Source: Draconibacterium sp.
Lineage (GTDB): Bacteria > Bacteroidota > Bacteroidia > Bacteroidales > Prolixibacteraceae
Assembly (NCBI GenBank): GCA_016705335.1
Contig: JADIYN010000012.1
Span: forward strand, 1 to 64,000
Reading direction: 5' to 3'
DNA length: 64,000 bases
Shown here piece by piece: positions 47,451-57,463 of the stretch. The notes beneath the pieces were generated by a model that worked only from the letters and a program-made list of their open reading frames with translations, ran no database searches and had not been told where the DNA came from. Every line of letters begins with the position of its first letter. Positions within the stretch are counted from its first letter, which is position 1. The position numbers and the translations under genes were made by a program.

Positions 47451-48248
47451 ATGAATTCAAAAACTCGAAATTTTATTCCGCTCATCTTGCTGGCCGTACT
47501 TTTTGTCAGTTCCTGCAAAGCCCCCACATCCTTAGAGGAAATAAATTATATGGTTGGAATTAATCCAGGAGAAACCTATGCCAACGGGCCTGTTCCGGAG
47601 GAATACCGCATCCGGTCCAACGATCAATTGTATATCCAGGTAATCAGCGATGACCCGCTGAATGCCGCCTTCCTGAATTTAACCAATGTACAGACCAATT
47701 CAAATGCGGGAAGTTCGGCAGGAAGCCTTGAATTGATTACTTACCTTGCGGATAACGAGGGAAACATTGATTATCCGCAATTGGGCAAAATTCATGTGGG
47801 AGGTTTAATGACAAGGGAAGTTCGGGATATTGTTCAAAAGGGGGTTGATAAATACCTGCAGGGTGCCTCGGTGTTTGTGAAGCTTGTAAACCGGCAAATT
47901 ACTGTTTTGGGTGAAGTGAATACCCCTGGGCAAAAATTGATGGTAAAAAACCAGTTGACCATTTTTGAAGCGCTTGGTACAGCAGGAGACTTGACCGACT
48001 GGGGCAACCGTAAAAATGTAAAAATAATTCGTGAACTCCCCGAAGGAAAACACATTGGGGAGCTTGATCTCACTTCTCCAAGTGTTATTAGCTCTCCGTA
48101 TTATTATATATTACCCCAAGATATTGTTTATGTTGAACACCGCGATAAAGTGTATGGTGATAAAAATGTAAGTTATGGCCAGCGTTTAAGTCTGGGGCTT
48201 TCAATTGTATCAACCGTTTTGCTGATCGCCAATTTATTCTTTTTATGA
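47451..48248 (+). CDS. wza: Polysaccharide export lipoprotein (Wza/BexD family)
   Basis: A 265-residue lipoprotein; the lipobox LFVSSC places the Cys at about 22. The Poly_export domain begins EEYRIRSNDQLYIQVISDDP, followed by GNIDYPQLGKIHVGGLMTREV and an SLBB-like segment NRQITVLGEVNTPGQKLMV, with LPQDIVYVEH near the end. A C-terminal hydrophobic helix (LSIVSTVLLIANLFFL) is usual for Bacteroidota members. It forms the outer-membrane export channel with the Wzc-like kinase. Its stop overlaps the next start by 4 bases (ATGA). Confidence 0.92.
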   Translation: MNSKTRNFIPLILLAVLFVSSCKAPTSLEEINYMVGINPGETYANGPVPEEYRIRSNDQLYIQVISDDPLNAAFLNLTNVQTNSNAGSSAGSLELITYLADNEGNIDYPQLGKIHVGGLMTREVRDIVQKGVDKYLQGASVFVKLVNRQITVLGEVNTPGQKLMVKNQLTIFEALGTAGDLTDWGNRKNVKIIRELPEGKHIGELDLTSPSVISSPYYYILPQDIVYVEHRDKVYGDKNVSYGQRLSLGLSIVSTVLLIANLFFL

Positions 48249-50747
48249 TCCAATCTGACAAGTTAAATACAACTGCTGCAAACCAGATGCGAAGCGACGA
48301 TTCGGCAGAGATAAAAAAAATTATTTTCAAGATTCTGCGCAACTGGTACTGGTTTGTTTTGTCGGTAATTATTGCCGGGGGCATTGCTATTGCATATATG
48401 CGATATACCACACCCGTTTACGAAGTTAACACCAGCATGCTTTTTGAAGATAAATACGGAAGTTCATCGCCGCTTACGGGAAGTACCGGTGCAGTTGGTG
48501 ATGTTTTTCAGGGGCTTGGGGGCTTGGGCAGTATGCAAAACATCTATAACCAGATGATGATATTGAGTTCTACTCCGGTTGTGGCTAAAACCATTGAAGA
48601 ACTTAATTTTGAAGTCAGCTACTTTACCGTTGGCAGAGTTGCTGTTAAGGAGTCATACAAAGCTGTTCCCTTTCAGGTGATCTGGGATGAGGAACATCCG
48701 CAACTGATTGAAACCGATTTTAACCTTACTATAACTCCCGATGGTAAAATGACTTTAAGTACCGAAGCGGAAAAAGAGAGTATGGTTTACAGTTACACAG
48801 AGGAGAAAGAAATAAAAAGGTAACTGAATTTTCTTATGCACAACCGGTAGGTGCAGGTGTGTTGATAACCACCGGCGAGTTTGCATTTACCATTTTACTG
48901 AACGAACGGTTCGATCCGCACGCGGCAATCAATAACTACAAATTCAGGTTTCATTCAAAAAAGTCGTTGGTGGAAAAATATCATAAAGCACTTTCCGTAA
49001 CCCTGCCTGATGAATTGACTACCATTTTAAATATTTCAATCAAAGATTTTAACGAACAAAAAGGTATCGATTTTTTAAATAAGCTGACAGAAATTTATAC
49101 GCTCGACAACCTGGGCAAAAAGAATGAAAATGCCAACCGACCATCCAATTTATCGATTCACAGTTGCAGAACATTTCCGATTCGCTGAATATTTCGGAAA
49201 ACCGGATGGAGTCGTTTCAAAGTGCCAACCAAGTACTTGACCTTTCGACACAGTCGCAGCAATTACTGCTGCAAATGACGGAACTGGACAATGCAAGAGT
49301 GGCCATGGAAACGCAAAACAAGTATTATCATTATCTGAAAAATTACATCGGGAATAGCCAGGAGCTGGAAACAGTGATAGCACCCTCGGCAATGGGTATT
49401 CAGGACCCGTTATTGAACAGCCTGATATTGCAACTGAATGATTTGATTACCCAGAAATCAAGTCTGACTTCGCTCAGGGCAAACTCACAACACCCGACCA
49501 TACTGCGTTTGAATGCACAGATAGAGAGTGTAAAAAACTCATTGCTTGAAAATACAACAAATATAATAAGGCAATCAGACATTGCTCTGAGTGATCTGAA
49601 CAAGCGAACCCGAAGTTTTGAGGCCCAAGTAAAACGGCTTCCCGCAACAGAACGTAATTTTGTAAATATAGAGCGTGGTTATAAACTGAACAACGAAATT
49701 TATACTTTCCTTTTACAAAAACTTTCGGAGGCGCAGATAGCAAAAGCTTCAAACGTACCCGACAGTCAGGTAATAGAAGAGGCAAAAGAAGGAATTCGAG
49801 TTAAGCCACTGCCAAAAAGGATTTATGCAATTGCATTATTGCTGGCTTTGGCTATTCCTGCCATAATTATTTACCTGCTTGATTTTTTTAATAATAAAAT
49901 TATGTCGGAGGATGAAATTAAAGCGATTTCTGATTTTCCGATTATTGGCCATGTGTTTCATAATATAAAGGAATATTCCAGTCATACGCTTGTACTCGAC
50001 AAGCCCAATTCTCCGGCAAGTGAACCTTACCGCTCAATCAGGAATAAACTCAATATGATAACCAAGGGGAAAGAAAATCCTGTGATTGCTGTTACTTCAA
50101 CCTTTCCAAAAGAGGGAAAATCATACAATGCCATCAATGTGGCTTCTACTTTTGCCCTTGCGCATAAAAAGACTGTGATTCTTGACCTTGATTTACGAAA
50201 TTCGAAAATGATAGATGAGTTTAATTTAAAAACTGAACTTGGCGTTGTAAATTATATTATCGGTAAAGCGAGCCTTGAGGAAATAACCTGTGGCACCAAG
50301 CATCCGTATTTAAAACTGATTCCGGCCGGTCCGATCCCACCCAATCCATCGGAAATGCTTACCGATTTAAAAATGCTTGAATTGATTGCAAAGTTAAAGG
50401 ATGAATATGATGTAATTGTAATTGATACGCCTCCGGTTGGTTACGTGGCCGATATGTTTCAAATGAATGAAATAATTGATGCCAACCTGTTTGTGGTACG
50501 TCATAAATATACCAATAAACTCGGATTAAAGTCTGCCCTCGAAGAAGTTTCCAAACATCATTTAAAAGGAGTTGGTATTATCATAAACGGTATTAAGCTA
50601 AGTAAAAGTAATACTGGTTACGGATATGGTTACGGCTACGGTTATGGATATGGTTACGGTTATGGTCAAGGCTATGGTCAAGGTTATGGTCAGGATCAAA
50701 AAGGCAGTAAACGTAAAAAGTTAAAGGTCGAGGATAAAGAAGTATAA
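48245..50747 (+). CDS. wzc: Wzc-like co-polymerase and bacterial tyrosine kinase (two frameshifts)
   Basis: About 834 residues joined across slips near 48815 and near 49145. Domains: N-terminal Wzz with the first membrane helix (WYWFVLSVIIAGGIAIAYM); a coiled-coil periplasmic region (ISDSLNISENRMESFQSANQ); a second membrane helix (IYAIALLLALAIPAIIIYLL, about residue 520); then the BY-kinase domain. Walker A is AVTSTFPKEGKSYNA, Walker A' VILDLDLRNSKM, and Walker B YDVIVIDTPPVGYV. The tail is a Gly-Tyr repeat (residues from about 790). It controls chain length and export through cyclic tyrosine phosphorylation. Confidence 0.88.
50617..50695 (+). repeat. Hexanucleotide repeat coding the Gly-Tyr tail of Wzc
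   Basis: About thirteen ggttat/ggttac/ggatat-type hexamers, with three ggtcaa/ggtcag units near the 3' end, translate to alternating Gly-Tyr then Gly-Gln-Gly-Tyr. They lie 50 bases before the stop codon. Confidence 0.85.
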
Positions 50748-51108
50748 ATGATTTTTGGTACTTGCTTGTGTTAAATTTATTTCAATTGGTGTAACCACCG
50801 GTTTCAGCCGGGGTTAATGAGCAAAGCGAATAAACGGCACACGAAGTTGGTTAATAAACGCGCTAATGTTGCATGTGCCGTAATAATGTATCGATTTTCA
50901 AGGTTGTTCCTGTCCTGCCGGACTGGCTTTTCTCTTTGTCTCTAACGCAAGGACGGGATTCGTTCCACTAACAAATTACAGTTCATTTCATTCCCGTAAT
51001 TTAGAGCTGCATTAGGAAAGTTTTTGAAATAAATATTTCTGTTTTGATAAAATCTCAGAATATGAAACCCCAAAACTTACCGATTTATTGGGAAAGAGAA
51101 ATTATTGG
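50748..51108. other. Intergenic region after wzc
   Basis: No gene is visible. It includes moderately GC-rich stretches and a cctgtcctgccggactggc segment near 50905. Nothing forms a clear terminator for wza-wzc. Confidence 0.4.
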
Positions 51109-51198
51109 TTTAAAGCCAAAGCTGAAAGTTTGGGTTTAAAAGACAATGGTTTCAAAATAAAAAACAATTGGGTAGCATATATATTCAGGCAGAATTGA
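51109..51198 (+). pseudogene. Fragment of a second prmA (3' end only)
   Basis: The frame reads AKAESLGLKDNGFKIKNNW and then VAYIFRQN before a stop. PrmA of this genome ends TKAENLGLKDSGFKTKNNW then VAYAFRKL. About 19 of 25 aligned residues are identical. Upstream sequence does not match prmA, so only about 30 codons remain. No start codon is present. Confidence 0.75.
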
Positions 51199-51241
51199 CT
51201 TAACTTTAGGCTCTTGTTGAACTTAATAAAACTTTAAACTA

Positions 51242-52801
51242 ATGAAACTGCAAAAACATTTGTTAATCCTAATTCTTTCGATTTTCGCGATTTTTTCGTG
51301 CACAGTAAACAAAACAGAACCCGGAGCATTGCCCCGAAGTACCCCCGAAGAACAAGGTGTTTCGTCGCAATCAATCATAAATTTTATAGAAGCTGTTACG
51401 AACAGCAAACATGAGTTACACAGTTTCATGATTTTACGACACGGAAATGTTGTTGCCGAAGGTTGGTGGGATCCGTATAAACCTGAATTGAAACATACAC
51501 TGTACTCTACCAGTAAAAGTTTCACTTCCACCGCAATTGGGTTGGCAGTCAGCGAAAACCTGATCACAGTTTCAGATAAGGTTATTTCCTTTTTTCCTGA
51601 GGATTTACCTGATTCAATCAGCGAAAATCTTGCCGATCTGGAAATAAGAGATTTACTTTCAATGACTTTTGGTCAGGAACCTGAACCACCATTTCCGGCA
51701 ATTGTGAGTTCAAACAACTGGGTAAAAGCAATTTTGGCTACTCCGATTGTCCACAAACCGGGATCGGTATTTTTGTATAATTCTTTTGGAACATACATGC
51801 TGGCCGCAATAATCCACAAAGTAACCGGCGAAAATGTTGTAGATTATTTAAAACCACGTCTTTTTGAACCGCTTGTAATTACCGGCGCCGACTGGGAAGT
51901 TGACCCGATGGGAATCAATACAGGAGGCTGGGGATTGCGCATAAAAACAGAGGATATGGCAAAATTGGGCCAGCTTTATCTGCAGCATGGAAAATGGAAC
52001 GGAGTACAAATTTTACCTGAAGAATGGGTTGAAGAAGCCACAACTTCAAAGATTTTGCAATCACCTGAATTGTCAGAAGAAGACAGGCAGACCAGCGATT
52101 GGCTGCAAGGTTATGGTTACAAATTCTGGCGGTCGAGGCACAATTCATATCGGGGAGATGGCGCTTATGGACAATTTATACTTGTGGTACCTGAAAAAGA
52201 TGCAGTGATTGCAATAACTGCCGAAACCAGCGACATGCAGAGTGAATTGAACCTTGTCTGGGATAATTTGCTTCCGGGTTTTCAGGATGAAAAAATTGCT
52301 GTAAATCCTGAAATTTACAATCAACTAAAACAAAAGCTGAATTCGCTGGCACTGCTGCCACCAAAAGTTGATGCAGGCAGTTCAACAAAATCTCTTTTCG
52401 CTAATAAATCTTTTAAATTCCCTGCTGACGGAAATTTAAAAAGCATCTCTTTCAATTTTGAAAATGAAAATTGTAAAGCCCTTATGAACTTTGCCAATGA
52501 CAAACAAACTGAATTTATTTTTGGAGCAAATAATTGGATTCAGGGAGAAACAGATAAACCTGTAAATACCTTAGCTGCCCAACCCAACGATCAGATTTTG
52601 AAACTTGCCCCTTTCAAAGTGGTGTGTGCATATAGCTTTCCTGATGAAAATTCGCTTGAACTTACCGTAAGATATATCGAAAGTCCGCACACCGATTTTT
52701 ATTTGTGCAAAGCAAAAGGCGACAGCATTTTTGTTGAAATCAGCAACAGCAGAACGCAAAGAAAAAGCGTTGAAAATTATAACGGTTTTATGCGCAACTG
52801 A
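51242..52801 (+). CDS. Serine hydrolase lipoprotein of the beta-lactamase/class C family
   Basis: A 519-residue exported protein with lipobox IFAIFSC (Cys20). The beta-lactamase fold begins PRSTPEEQGVSSQSI. The active-site SxxK is STSK at 89-92 (HTLYSTSKSFTSTAIG), and the YxN motif is FLYNSFGTYM near residue 180, as in EstB-type esterases and penicillin-binding-like proteins. The C-terminal 150 residues are an extra beta domain. Probable esterase or peptidase; the physiological substrate is unknown. No frameshift. Confidence 0.87.
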   Translation: MKLQKHLLILILSIFAIFSCTVNKTEPGALPRSTPEEQGVSSQSIINFIEAVTNSKHELHSFMILRHGNVVAEGWWDPYKPELKHTLYSTSKSFTSTAIGLAVSENLITVSDKVISFFPEDLPDSISENLADLEIRDLLSMTFGQEPEPPFPAIVSSNNWVKAILATPIVHKPGSVFLYNSFGTYMLAAIIHKVTGENVVDYLKPRLFEPLVITGADWEVDPMGINTGGWGLRIKTEDMAKLGQLYLQHGKWNGVQILPEEWVEEATTSKILQSPELSEEDRQTSDWLQGYGYKFWRSRHNSYRGDGAYGQFILVVPEKDAVIAITAETSDMQSELNLVWDNLLPGFQDEKIAVNPEIYNQLKQKLNSLALLPPKVDAGSSTKSLFANKSFKFPADGNLKSISFNFENENCKALMNFANDKQTEFIFGANNWIQGETDKPVNTLAAQPNDQILKLAPFKVVCAYSFPDENSLELTVRYIESPHTDFYLCKAKGDSIFVEISNSRTQRKSVENYNGFMRN

Positions 52802-52821
52802 CTTGAACTGTATTTATTGGA

Positions 52822-53389
52822 ATGAACTATTTAAACTATTTATCTTCTGATAAGAAATCAAAAATATACTGGATTTCCATATTTGTATTTATATCGATTT
52901 TATCATTGGTAAATTACATAATGAATGGAAAAGAAGAAAATGCCAGACCAATTTTATTCATTGTTCATTACTTACCTTCGTTATTATTTTTTTTGGATTT
53001 TATTTGACAAGCTTTTTGAAATATCAAAACAAATATCAAAATGGATTGAGAAAATGAATGTGGTATTTCTTACAAAATGTCGAATTATTCGGACTCTTTC
53101 ATAAAACCTCCTCAAAATTATGATGCAATAATTAAAATAAAACAAATCGGTTTCATTTGAGGTATTGGAAATTGAAGATAGTTTCTTGATTTTGGGATAT
53201 ACATTTGATTTTGGAATATTCAAAAGGCATCTCAGACCATTGGTTGTTTCTACAATTTCTGATAAAACCTTATTAAAAGAAGGAGCTATTTTACGGAGTG
53301 AATTTGAAATAGTAAAGCATAGTAATCAGGTTAAAATAATTCTGAAAAAGTCATTTGCAGGAATTAGAAGTTTAAAATTTGAACAATAA
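52822..53389 (+). CDS. Hypothetical membrane-associated protein, broken reading frame
   Basis: I do not recognise this gene. The first 60 codons give a basic start and two hydrophobic segments (IYWISIFVFISILSLVNYIM and ILFIVHYLPSLLFF). After about 53007 the frame is lost, and a second coherent segment runs from 53165 to 53389 (DSFLILGYTFDFGIFKRH, ILRSEFEIVKHSNQVKIIL). The two parts may be one gene with several slips, or a decayed gene. It lies between the serine hydrolase and a convergent phosphodiesterase. Confidence 0.4.
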
Positions 53390-53444
53390 CAATCGAAAAT
53401 ATTCATTTGACAAGAAGTATAGATTAAACTGTAATTAATCCAAA

Positions 53445-53951
53445 CTAAAGCACAATTTCGTTCCGTTTCATTTCCCAGATTTCAAGGTCGCGGATATCTT
53501 TCCCATCGATGACAAAACGCAGGGCTGTGCAAACATTGTGAAAACCTTTGTTACCGGCTGCACCGGGATTGATATGCAGAAAATCAAGCTTTTTGTCATA
53601 AATCACCTTTAAAATATGTGAATGACCGCAAATAAAAATGTTAGGCGGATTTATAAAAATTTCAGGCTTTACTCCTCTTTCATATCGACCCGGATAACCA
53701 CCAATGTGTGTAATCCAAACGTCCGTTTCTTCGCACATAAACCTTTGATGTAGTGGATAAACTGCACGGACTTCATGCCCGTCAATATTTCCAAACACAG
53801 CTTTTAAAGGTTTAAATCCGGCCAGTTTATCTGCCGTCTCAAGATTTCCAATATCACCGGCATGCCAAATTTCATCCACATTTTCGAAGAAAGTAAACAG
53901 CCGGGGATTTATAAATCCATGAGTATCTGATAAAAGTCCGATTCGTTTCAT
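53445..53951 (-). CDS. YfcE-family metallophosphoesterase
   Basis: A 168-residue calcineurin-like phosphodiesterase with all metal-binding blocks: IGLLSDTHG, IWHAGDIGNLE, AVFGNIDGHE, WITHIGGYPGR and IFICGHSHI. The end PGAAGNKGFHNV is typical of the MJ0936/YfcE group, which hydrolyses phosphodiesters in vitro. It is complete and faces the upstream hypothetical gene. Confidence 0.92.
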   Translation of the reverse strand: MKRIGLLSDTHGFINPRLFTFFENVDEIWHAGDIGNLETADKLAGFKPLKAVFGNIDGHEVRAVYPLHQRFMCEETDVWITHIGGYPGRYERGVKPEIFINPPNIFICGHSHILKVIYDKKLDFLHINPGAAGNKGFHNVCTALRFVIDGKDIRDLEIWEMKRNEIVL

Positions 53952-54028
53952 AAAAGTTCGAGATAAATTTATTGCGAAACAACAAATAAAGGTAATTTTG
54001 TTAGCATTGAAAACTAAAACTGAATGTT

Positions 54029-54508
54029 ATGAAACGAGTATTTATTGTACGACATGCCAAAGCTGTTCCTTACGGTTACGAAGACGATTTTACACGCGAT
54101 CTGACCGACAAAGGAGTTAGCGATGCCCAAAGAATTGGCAGTGAATTAAAAAGCCTGAATATTGTACCCGATACAATGATTTCGAGTCCGGCAAACCGTG
54201 CGATTCAAACCGCCCTTATTTTTGCCGAAAGCATGGGTTTCGATAAAAGAAACATTTTGAAAATTGAAAATATTTACCATGGTTTGACAACTTCAGAATT
54301 TTTGGATGTGATAAAAAAACTGCCAGAAACTACAAAAACCGCTTTCTTTTTCGGTCATAATCCTGGTTTTCACTATTTCGTAGATAATTTGCTTGATCGT
54401 TTTAATGATGATATGCCCACCTGCTCTACAGTTGCCATAGATTTTAATGTTGATTCGTGGAAAAAAGTGGAAGCACGAAGCGGGAAAAAGGCTTTTCAAC
54501 TGGTGTGA
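54029..54508 (+). CDS. SixA-like histidine phosphatase
   Basis: A 159-residue member of the histidine phosphatase superfamily. The catalytic RHG-type motif is VRHAKAVPYG, followed by FTRDLTDKGVSDAQRIG and MISSPANRAIQTA with the second Arg. FFGHNPGFHYFVDNLL holds the second catalytic His. SixA in E. coli dephosphorylates a phosphohistidine protein. The target here is unknown. Confidence 0.9.
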   Translation: MKRVFIVRHAKAVPYGYEDDFTRDLTDKGVSDAQRIGSELKSLNIVPDTMISSPANRAIQTALIFAESMGFDKRNILKIENIYHGLTTSEFLDVIKKLPETTKTAFFFGHNPGFHYFVDNLLDRFNDDMPTCSTVAIDFNVDSWKKVEARSGKKAFQLV

Positions 54509-54630
54509 AAATGTTTAAATAATTACTTCACCTGTCTTCGCAGAAATGCTTAACAAGAGTTGTTTCTTAAAAATTATATTAGTTATTTTTCAACTTTAAA
54601 CACTGAACCTTAAACTTTAAACTACTTTGT

Positions 54631-55332
54631 ATGCAATTATTTTATGTTCCAAATATTTCGGGTGCCGAAGTTACATTAGATGAAACCGAATCGAAACACG
54701 CAATTCGGGTTTTACGGCTGCAAAACGGTACCCAGGTAGAAATTATAGATGGTGCAGGTGGTTTTTACAAAGCTCAAATCACAGATGCAAACCCAAAAAA
54801 ATGTCGTTTAAAAATTATTGAATCACAAAAAGAATTTGGTAAAAAAGATTACCATTTGCACATTGCCATTGCACCCACAAAAAATAACGACCGCTATGAG
54901 TGGTTCCTCGAAAAAGCCACAGAAATCGGGATCGATGAAATTACTCCACTTCTCACTTCTCATTCTGAAAGAAAAACAATAAATCCCGAACGGTTTGAAA
55001 AAATTCTGGTTTCGGCAATGAAACAATCGTTAAAAGCATATCTGCCAAAACTAAATGACATAACACATATCAGACAACTGGTTACCAACAATAAAACTGA
55101 AAACAGATTTATTGCCTACTGTGATGATATTCAAAAAACCCATTTAAAAGATTTGACAATACAGGGAAAAAATACTTTAATTTTAATAGGGCCTGAAGGC
55201 GATTTTAGCCCCGATGAAATTCAAATGGCAATGGAAAATGGATTTAAAGTTGTTTCGCTGGGTGAAGCACGATTGCGAACTGAAACTGCAGGAGTTGTTG
55301 CCTGCCACATTGTTAATTTGGTAAATGAATAA
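54631..55332 (+). CDS. rsmE: 16S rRNA (uracil1498-N3)-methyltransferase RsmE
   Basis: A 233-residue SPOUT-class enzyme that methylates U1498 of 16S rRNA. The PUA-like N-terminus includes VTLDETESKHAIRVLRLQNG. The knot region has NDRYEWFLEKATEIGIDEITP, SERKTINPERFEKI, LILIGPEGDFSPDEI and VSLGEARLRTETAGVVACHIV. It is unbroken and followed after 46 bp by a DUF4159 gene, a recurrent neighbour. Confidence 0.95.
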   Translation: MQLFYVPNISGAEVTLDETESKHAIRVLRLQNGTQVEIIDGAGGFYKAQITDANPKKCRLKIIESQKEFGKKDYHLHIAIAPTKNNDRYEWFLEKATEIGIDEITPLLTSHSERKTINPERFEKILVSAMKQSLKAYLPKLNDITHIRQLVTNNKTENRFIAYCDDIQKTHLKDLTIQGKNTLILIGPEGDFSPDEIQMAMENGFKVVSLGEARLRTETAGVVACHIVNLVNE

Positions 55333-55378
55333 TGGGTATTCTCGGTAATACATTGTATTTTTCGGGAAAATTTAAAAG

Positions 55379-56032
55379 ATGAGAAATCTGACGATTGCTT
55401 TGCTGTTGATAATGTTCTCGGGTGCTTCCGCACAAAATCAGGGAGTAAAAATTGCTTTGTTAAAATACAGTGGTGGCGGCGACTGGTACGCAAACCCAAC
55501 TTCGTTGCCCAATTTGATTACTTTCTGCAACAACAACTTAAAAACCAACATTTACGCCGAACCATCAACTGTTGAACTGGGCACACCCGAAATCTTTAAT
55601 TTCCCGTTTATTCATTGCACCGGCCATGGAAATATTATTTTTTCAGAAAGCGAGGCAAACAATTTAAGAACTTATCTGGAAGGTGGTGGCTTTCTGCATG
55701 TTGACGACAATTACGGTCTGGATGAATATTTCAGAAGGGAAATGAAAAAAGTATTTCCCGAAAAAGAGCTGATGGAACTTCCACCGTCGCACCCTGTTTT
55801 TCATCAGAAATATACATTCAACGAGGGTTTGCCAAAAATTCATGAACACGATAAAAAACAACCCCAGGCGTTTGGTCTCTTTATTAATGACCGGATGGTT
55901 CTGCTTTATACTTACGAATGTGATTTGGGAGATGGCTGGGAAGATATCGACGTTCACAACGACCCCGAAGAAACAAGGTTAAAAGCCTTGAAAATGGGCG
56001 CAAATATTATTCAGTTTGTGTTTGGACAGTAA
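55379..56032 (+). CDS. DUF4159 domain-containing exported protein
   Basis: A 217-residue protein with signal peptide (RNLTIALLLIMFSGASAQ). It has VKIALLKYSGGGDWYANPTSL, FIHCTGHGNIIFSESEANNL, YLEGGGFLHVDDNYGLDEYFRREM and LGDGWEDIDVHNDPEE. These match DUF4159, a ThuA/glutamine amidotransferase-like fold. The function is not known. It is co-oriented with rsmE and was probably transcribed with it. Confidence 0.9.
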   Translation: MRNLTIALLLIMFSGASAQNQGVKIALLKYSGGGDWYANPTSLPNLITFCNNNLKTNIYAEPSTVELGTPEIFNFPFIHCTGHGNIIFSESEANNLRTYLEGGGFLHVDDNYGLDEYFRREMKKVFPEKELMELPPSHPVFHQKYTFNEGLPKIHEHDKKQPQAFGLFINDRMVLLYTYECDLGDGWEDIDVHNDPEETRLKALKMGANIIQFVFGQ

Positions 56033-56131
56033 GGAAGGATTGAGCGATGGATTGAGGGATTGATAGAAAGAATGAGAGAAACCGGCTGATAACTTCATTT
56101 AAGAAATTTGACGAACTAAAAAATAAATTAA

Positions 56132-56684
56132 ATGTACTTATTCTTTGATACTGAAACCGGACTTCCCGGAACTGGGCCGGTTGAGTTAAAGGCCACGGTT
56201 GGTTCAACTTGCCTATTTGCATTTCGATGAAAACGGTAATAGAATTTCAGGTGGCGATTTTATTATTAAACCCGAAGGTTTTAAAATCCCAACTGATGCT
56301 TCACGAATTCATGGAATCAGCAATGAAAAGGCATTAAAAGAAGGAGTTTTACTTTCAGATGTTTTGCAAATTTTTCAAAATCTAATTGTTGATTCTGATA
56401 TTCTTGTAGCACATAACATGAGTTTTGACGAAAAAATTGTTGGCGCAGAATTTTTACGTTTGGGAATGGAGAACTCAATTCCTGCAAAAAGAAAAATCTG
56501 TACAATGCAAAGTTCAACTAATTTTTGTGCCCTTATTGGACCATATGGCTACAAATGGCCAAAACTTTCAGAATTACATTATAAACTTTTCAAAACCGGT
56601 TTTGAAGAAGCACACAACGCAGCAGTTGACATAAATGCAACAGCAAAATGCTTTTGGGAATTGAGGCGATTAGGAAAATTATAG
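56132..56684 (+). CDS. DnaQ-like 3'-5' exonuclease (frameshifted N-terminus)
   Basis: About 185 residues. From ATG 56132 the frame reads YLFFDTET, the ExoI motif, then slips two or more times between about 56160 and 56195 before MVQLAYLHFDENG. ExoII is ILVAHNMSFDEKIVG and ExoIII is EEAHNAAVDINATAKCF with the His and Asp. This is a DEDDh exonuclease of the type found alone in Bacteroidota. The catalytic residues are all present, so the broken start is more likely error than decay. Confidence 0.8.
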
Positions 56685-56779
56685 GCAATTTCTCAATTTA
56701 AAATTAAAACTATTGATAATTTACTTGTGCATTCAAGCATTCAGGAATTCACGCATTCAATTATTAACACATATTTTTT

Positions 56780-57355
56780 ATGAAAGTAGTTGCATTTAAC
56801 GGAAGCCCGCGCAGAAAAGGGAACACTGAAATTCTAATCGGTGAAGTTTTCAAAATCCTTGAAAAAGAAGGTATTGAAACAGAAATGGTTCAACTTGGAA
56901 ATAAACCGGTTCACGGTTGCACTGCGTGCGGAAAATGCAGGGAAATCCAGAGTGGTAAATGTCACATAAAAAACGATCACCTGAATTATTGTATAGAGAA
57001 AATGGTTGAAGCAGATGGAATTATAATCGGTTCGCCGGTTTATTTTGCCGATGTTACACCTGAAATAAAAGCGCTGATTGATGTTGCAGGTTATGTTACC
57101 CGTTCCAATAATCATCTGCTGAAAAGAAAAGTCGGTGCGGGTGTAATAGCAGTGCGACGTGGTGGCGCGTTACATGCCTTTGAAACAATAAATAACTTTT
57201 TTCTAATCAGCCAAATGATTGTTCCGGGTTCGAGTTACTGGAATTTTGCTTTTGGACGAAATCCCGGCGAAGTTTTAAATGATGAAGAAGGAATGCAAAC
57301 CATAAAAACACTTGCTGAAAACATGGCCTGGCTTTTAAAAAGATTGAGGGACTGA
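56780..57355 (+). CDS. Flavodoxin-family NADPH-dependent FMN reductase (iron-sulfur flavoprotein type)
   Basis: A 191-residue protein. The phosphate loop is VVAFNGSPRRKGNTEIL, followed by a cysteine cluster GCTACGKCREIQSGKCHI that may hold a 4Fe-4S centre. IIIGSPVYFADVTPEIKALID and KVGAGVIAVRRGGALHAF complete the FMN site. It likely serves as an electron carrier or quinone reductase. A hairpin terminator follows. Confidence 0.85.
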   Translation: MKVVAFNGSPRRKGNTEILIGEVFKILEKEGIETEMVQLGNKPVHGCTACGKCREIQSGKCHIKNDHLNYCIEKMVEADGIIIGSPVYFADVTPEIKALIDVAGYVTRSNNHLLKRKVGAGVIAVRRGGALHAFETINNFFLISQMIVPGSSYWNFAFGRNPGEVLNDEEGMQTIKTLAENMAWLLKRLRD

Positions 57356-57414
57356 GGACTGGGATGGGCTGAAAGTCAAAACAGCATTGGAAACCATAAC
57401 CGGTAAGTGGAAAC

Positions 57415-57448
57415 AAAAAAGGCACCTGATTTCTCAGATGCCCTTTTT
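57415..57448. terminator. Bidirectional terminator between convergent genes
   Basis: Aaaaaggcacctga / tcagatgcccttttt forms a stem of about 13 pairs with one mismatch and one bulge. An A-run on the left and T-run on the right let it serve both the reductase and the coiled-coil lipoprotein gene. Confidence 0.7.
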
Positions 57449-57463
57449 CAATGTTTTATTGAA

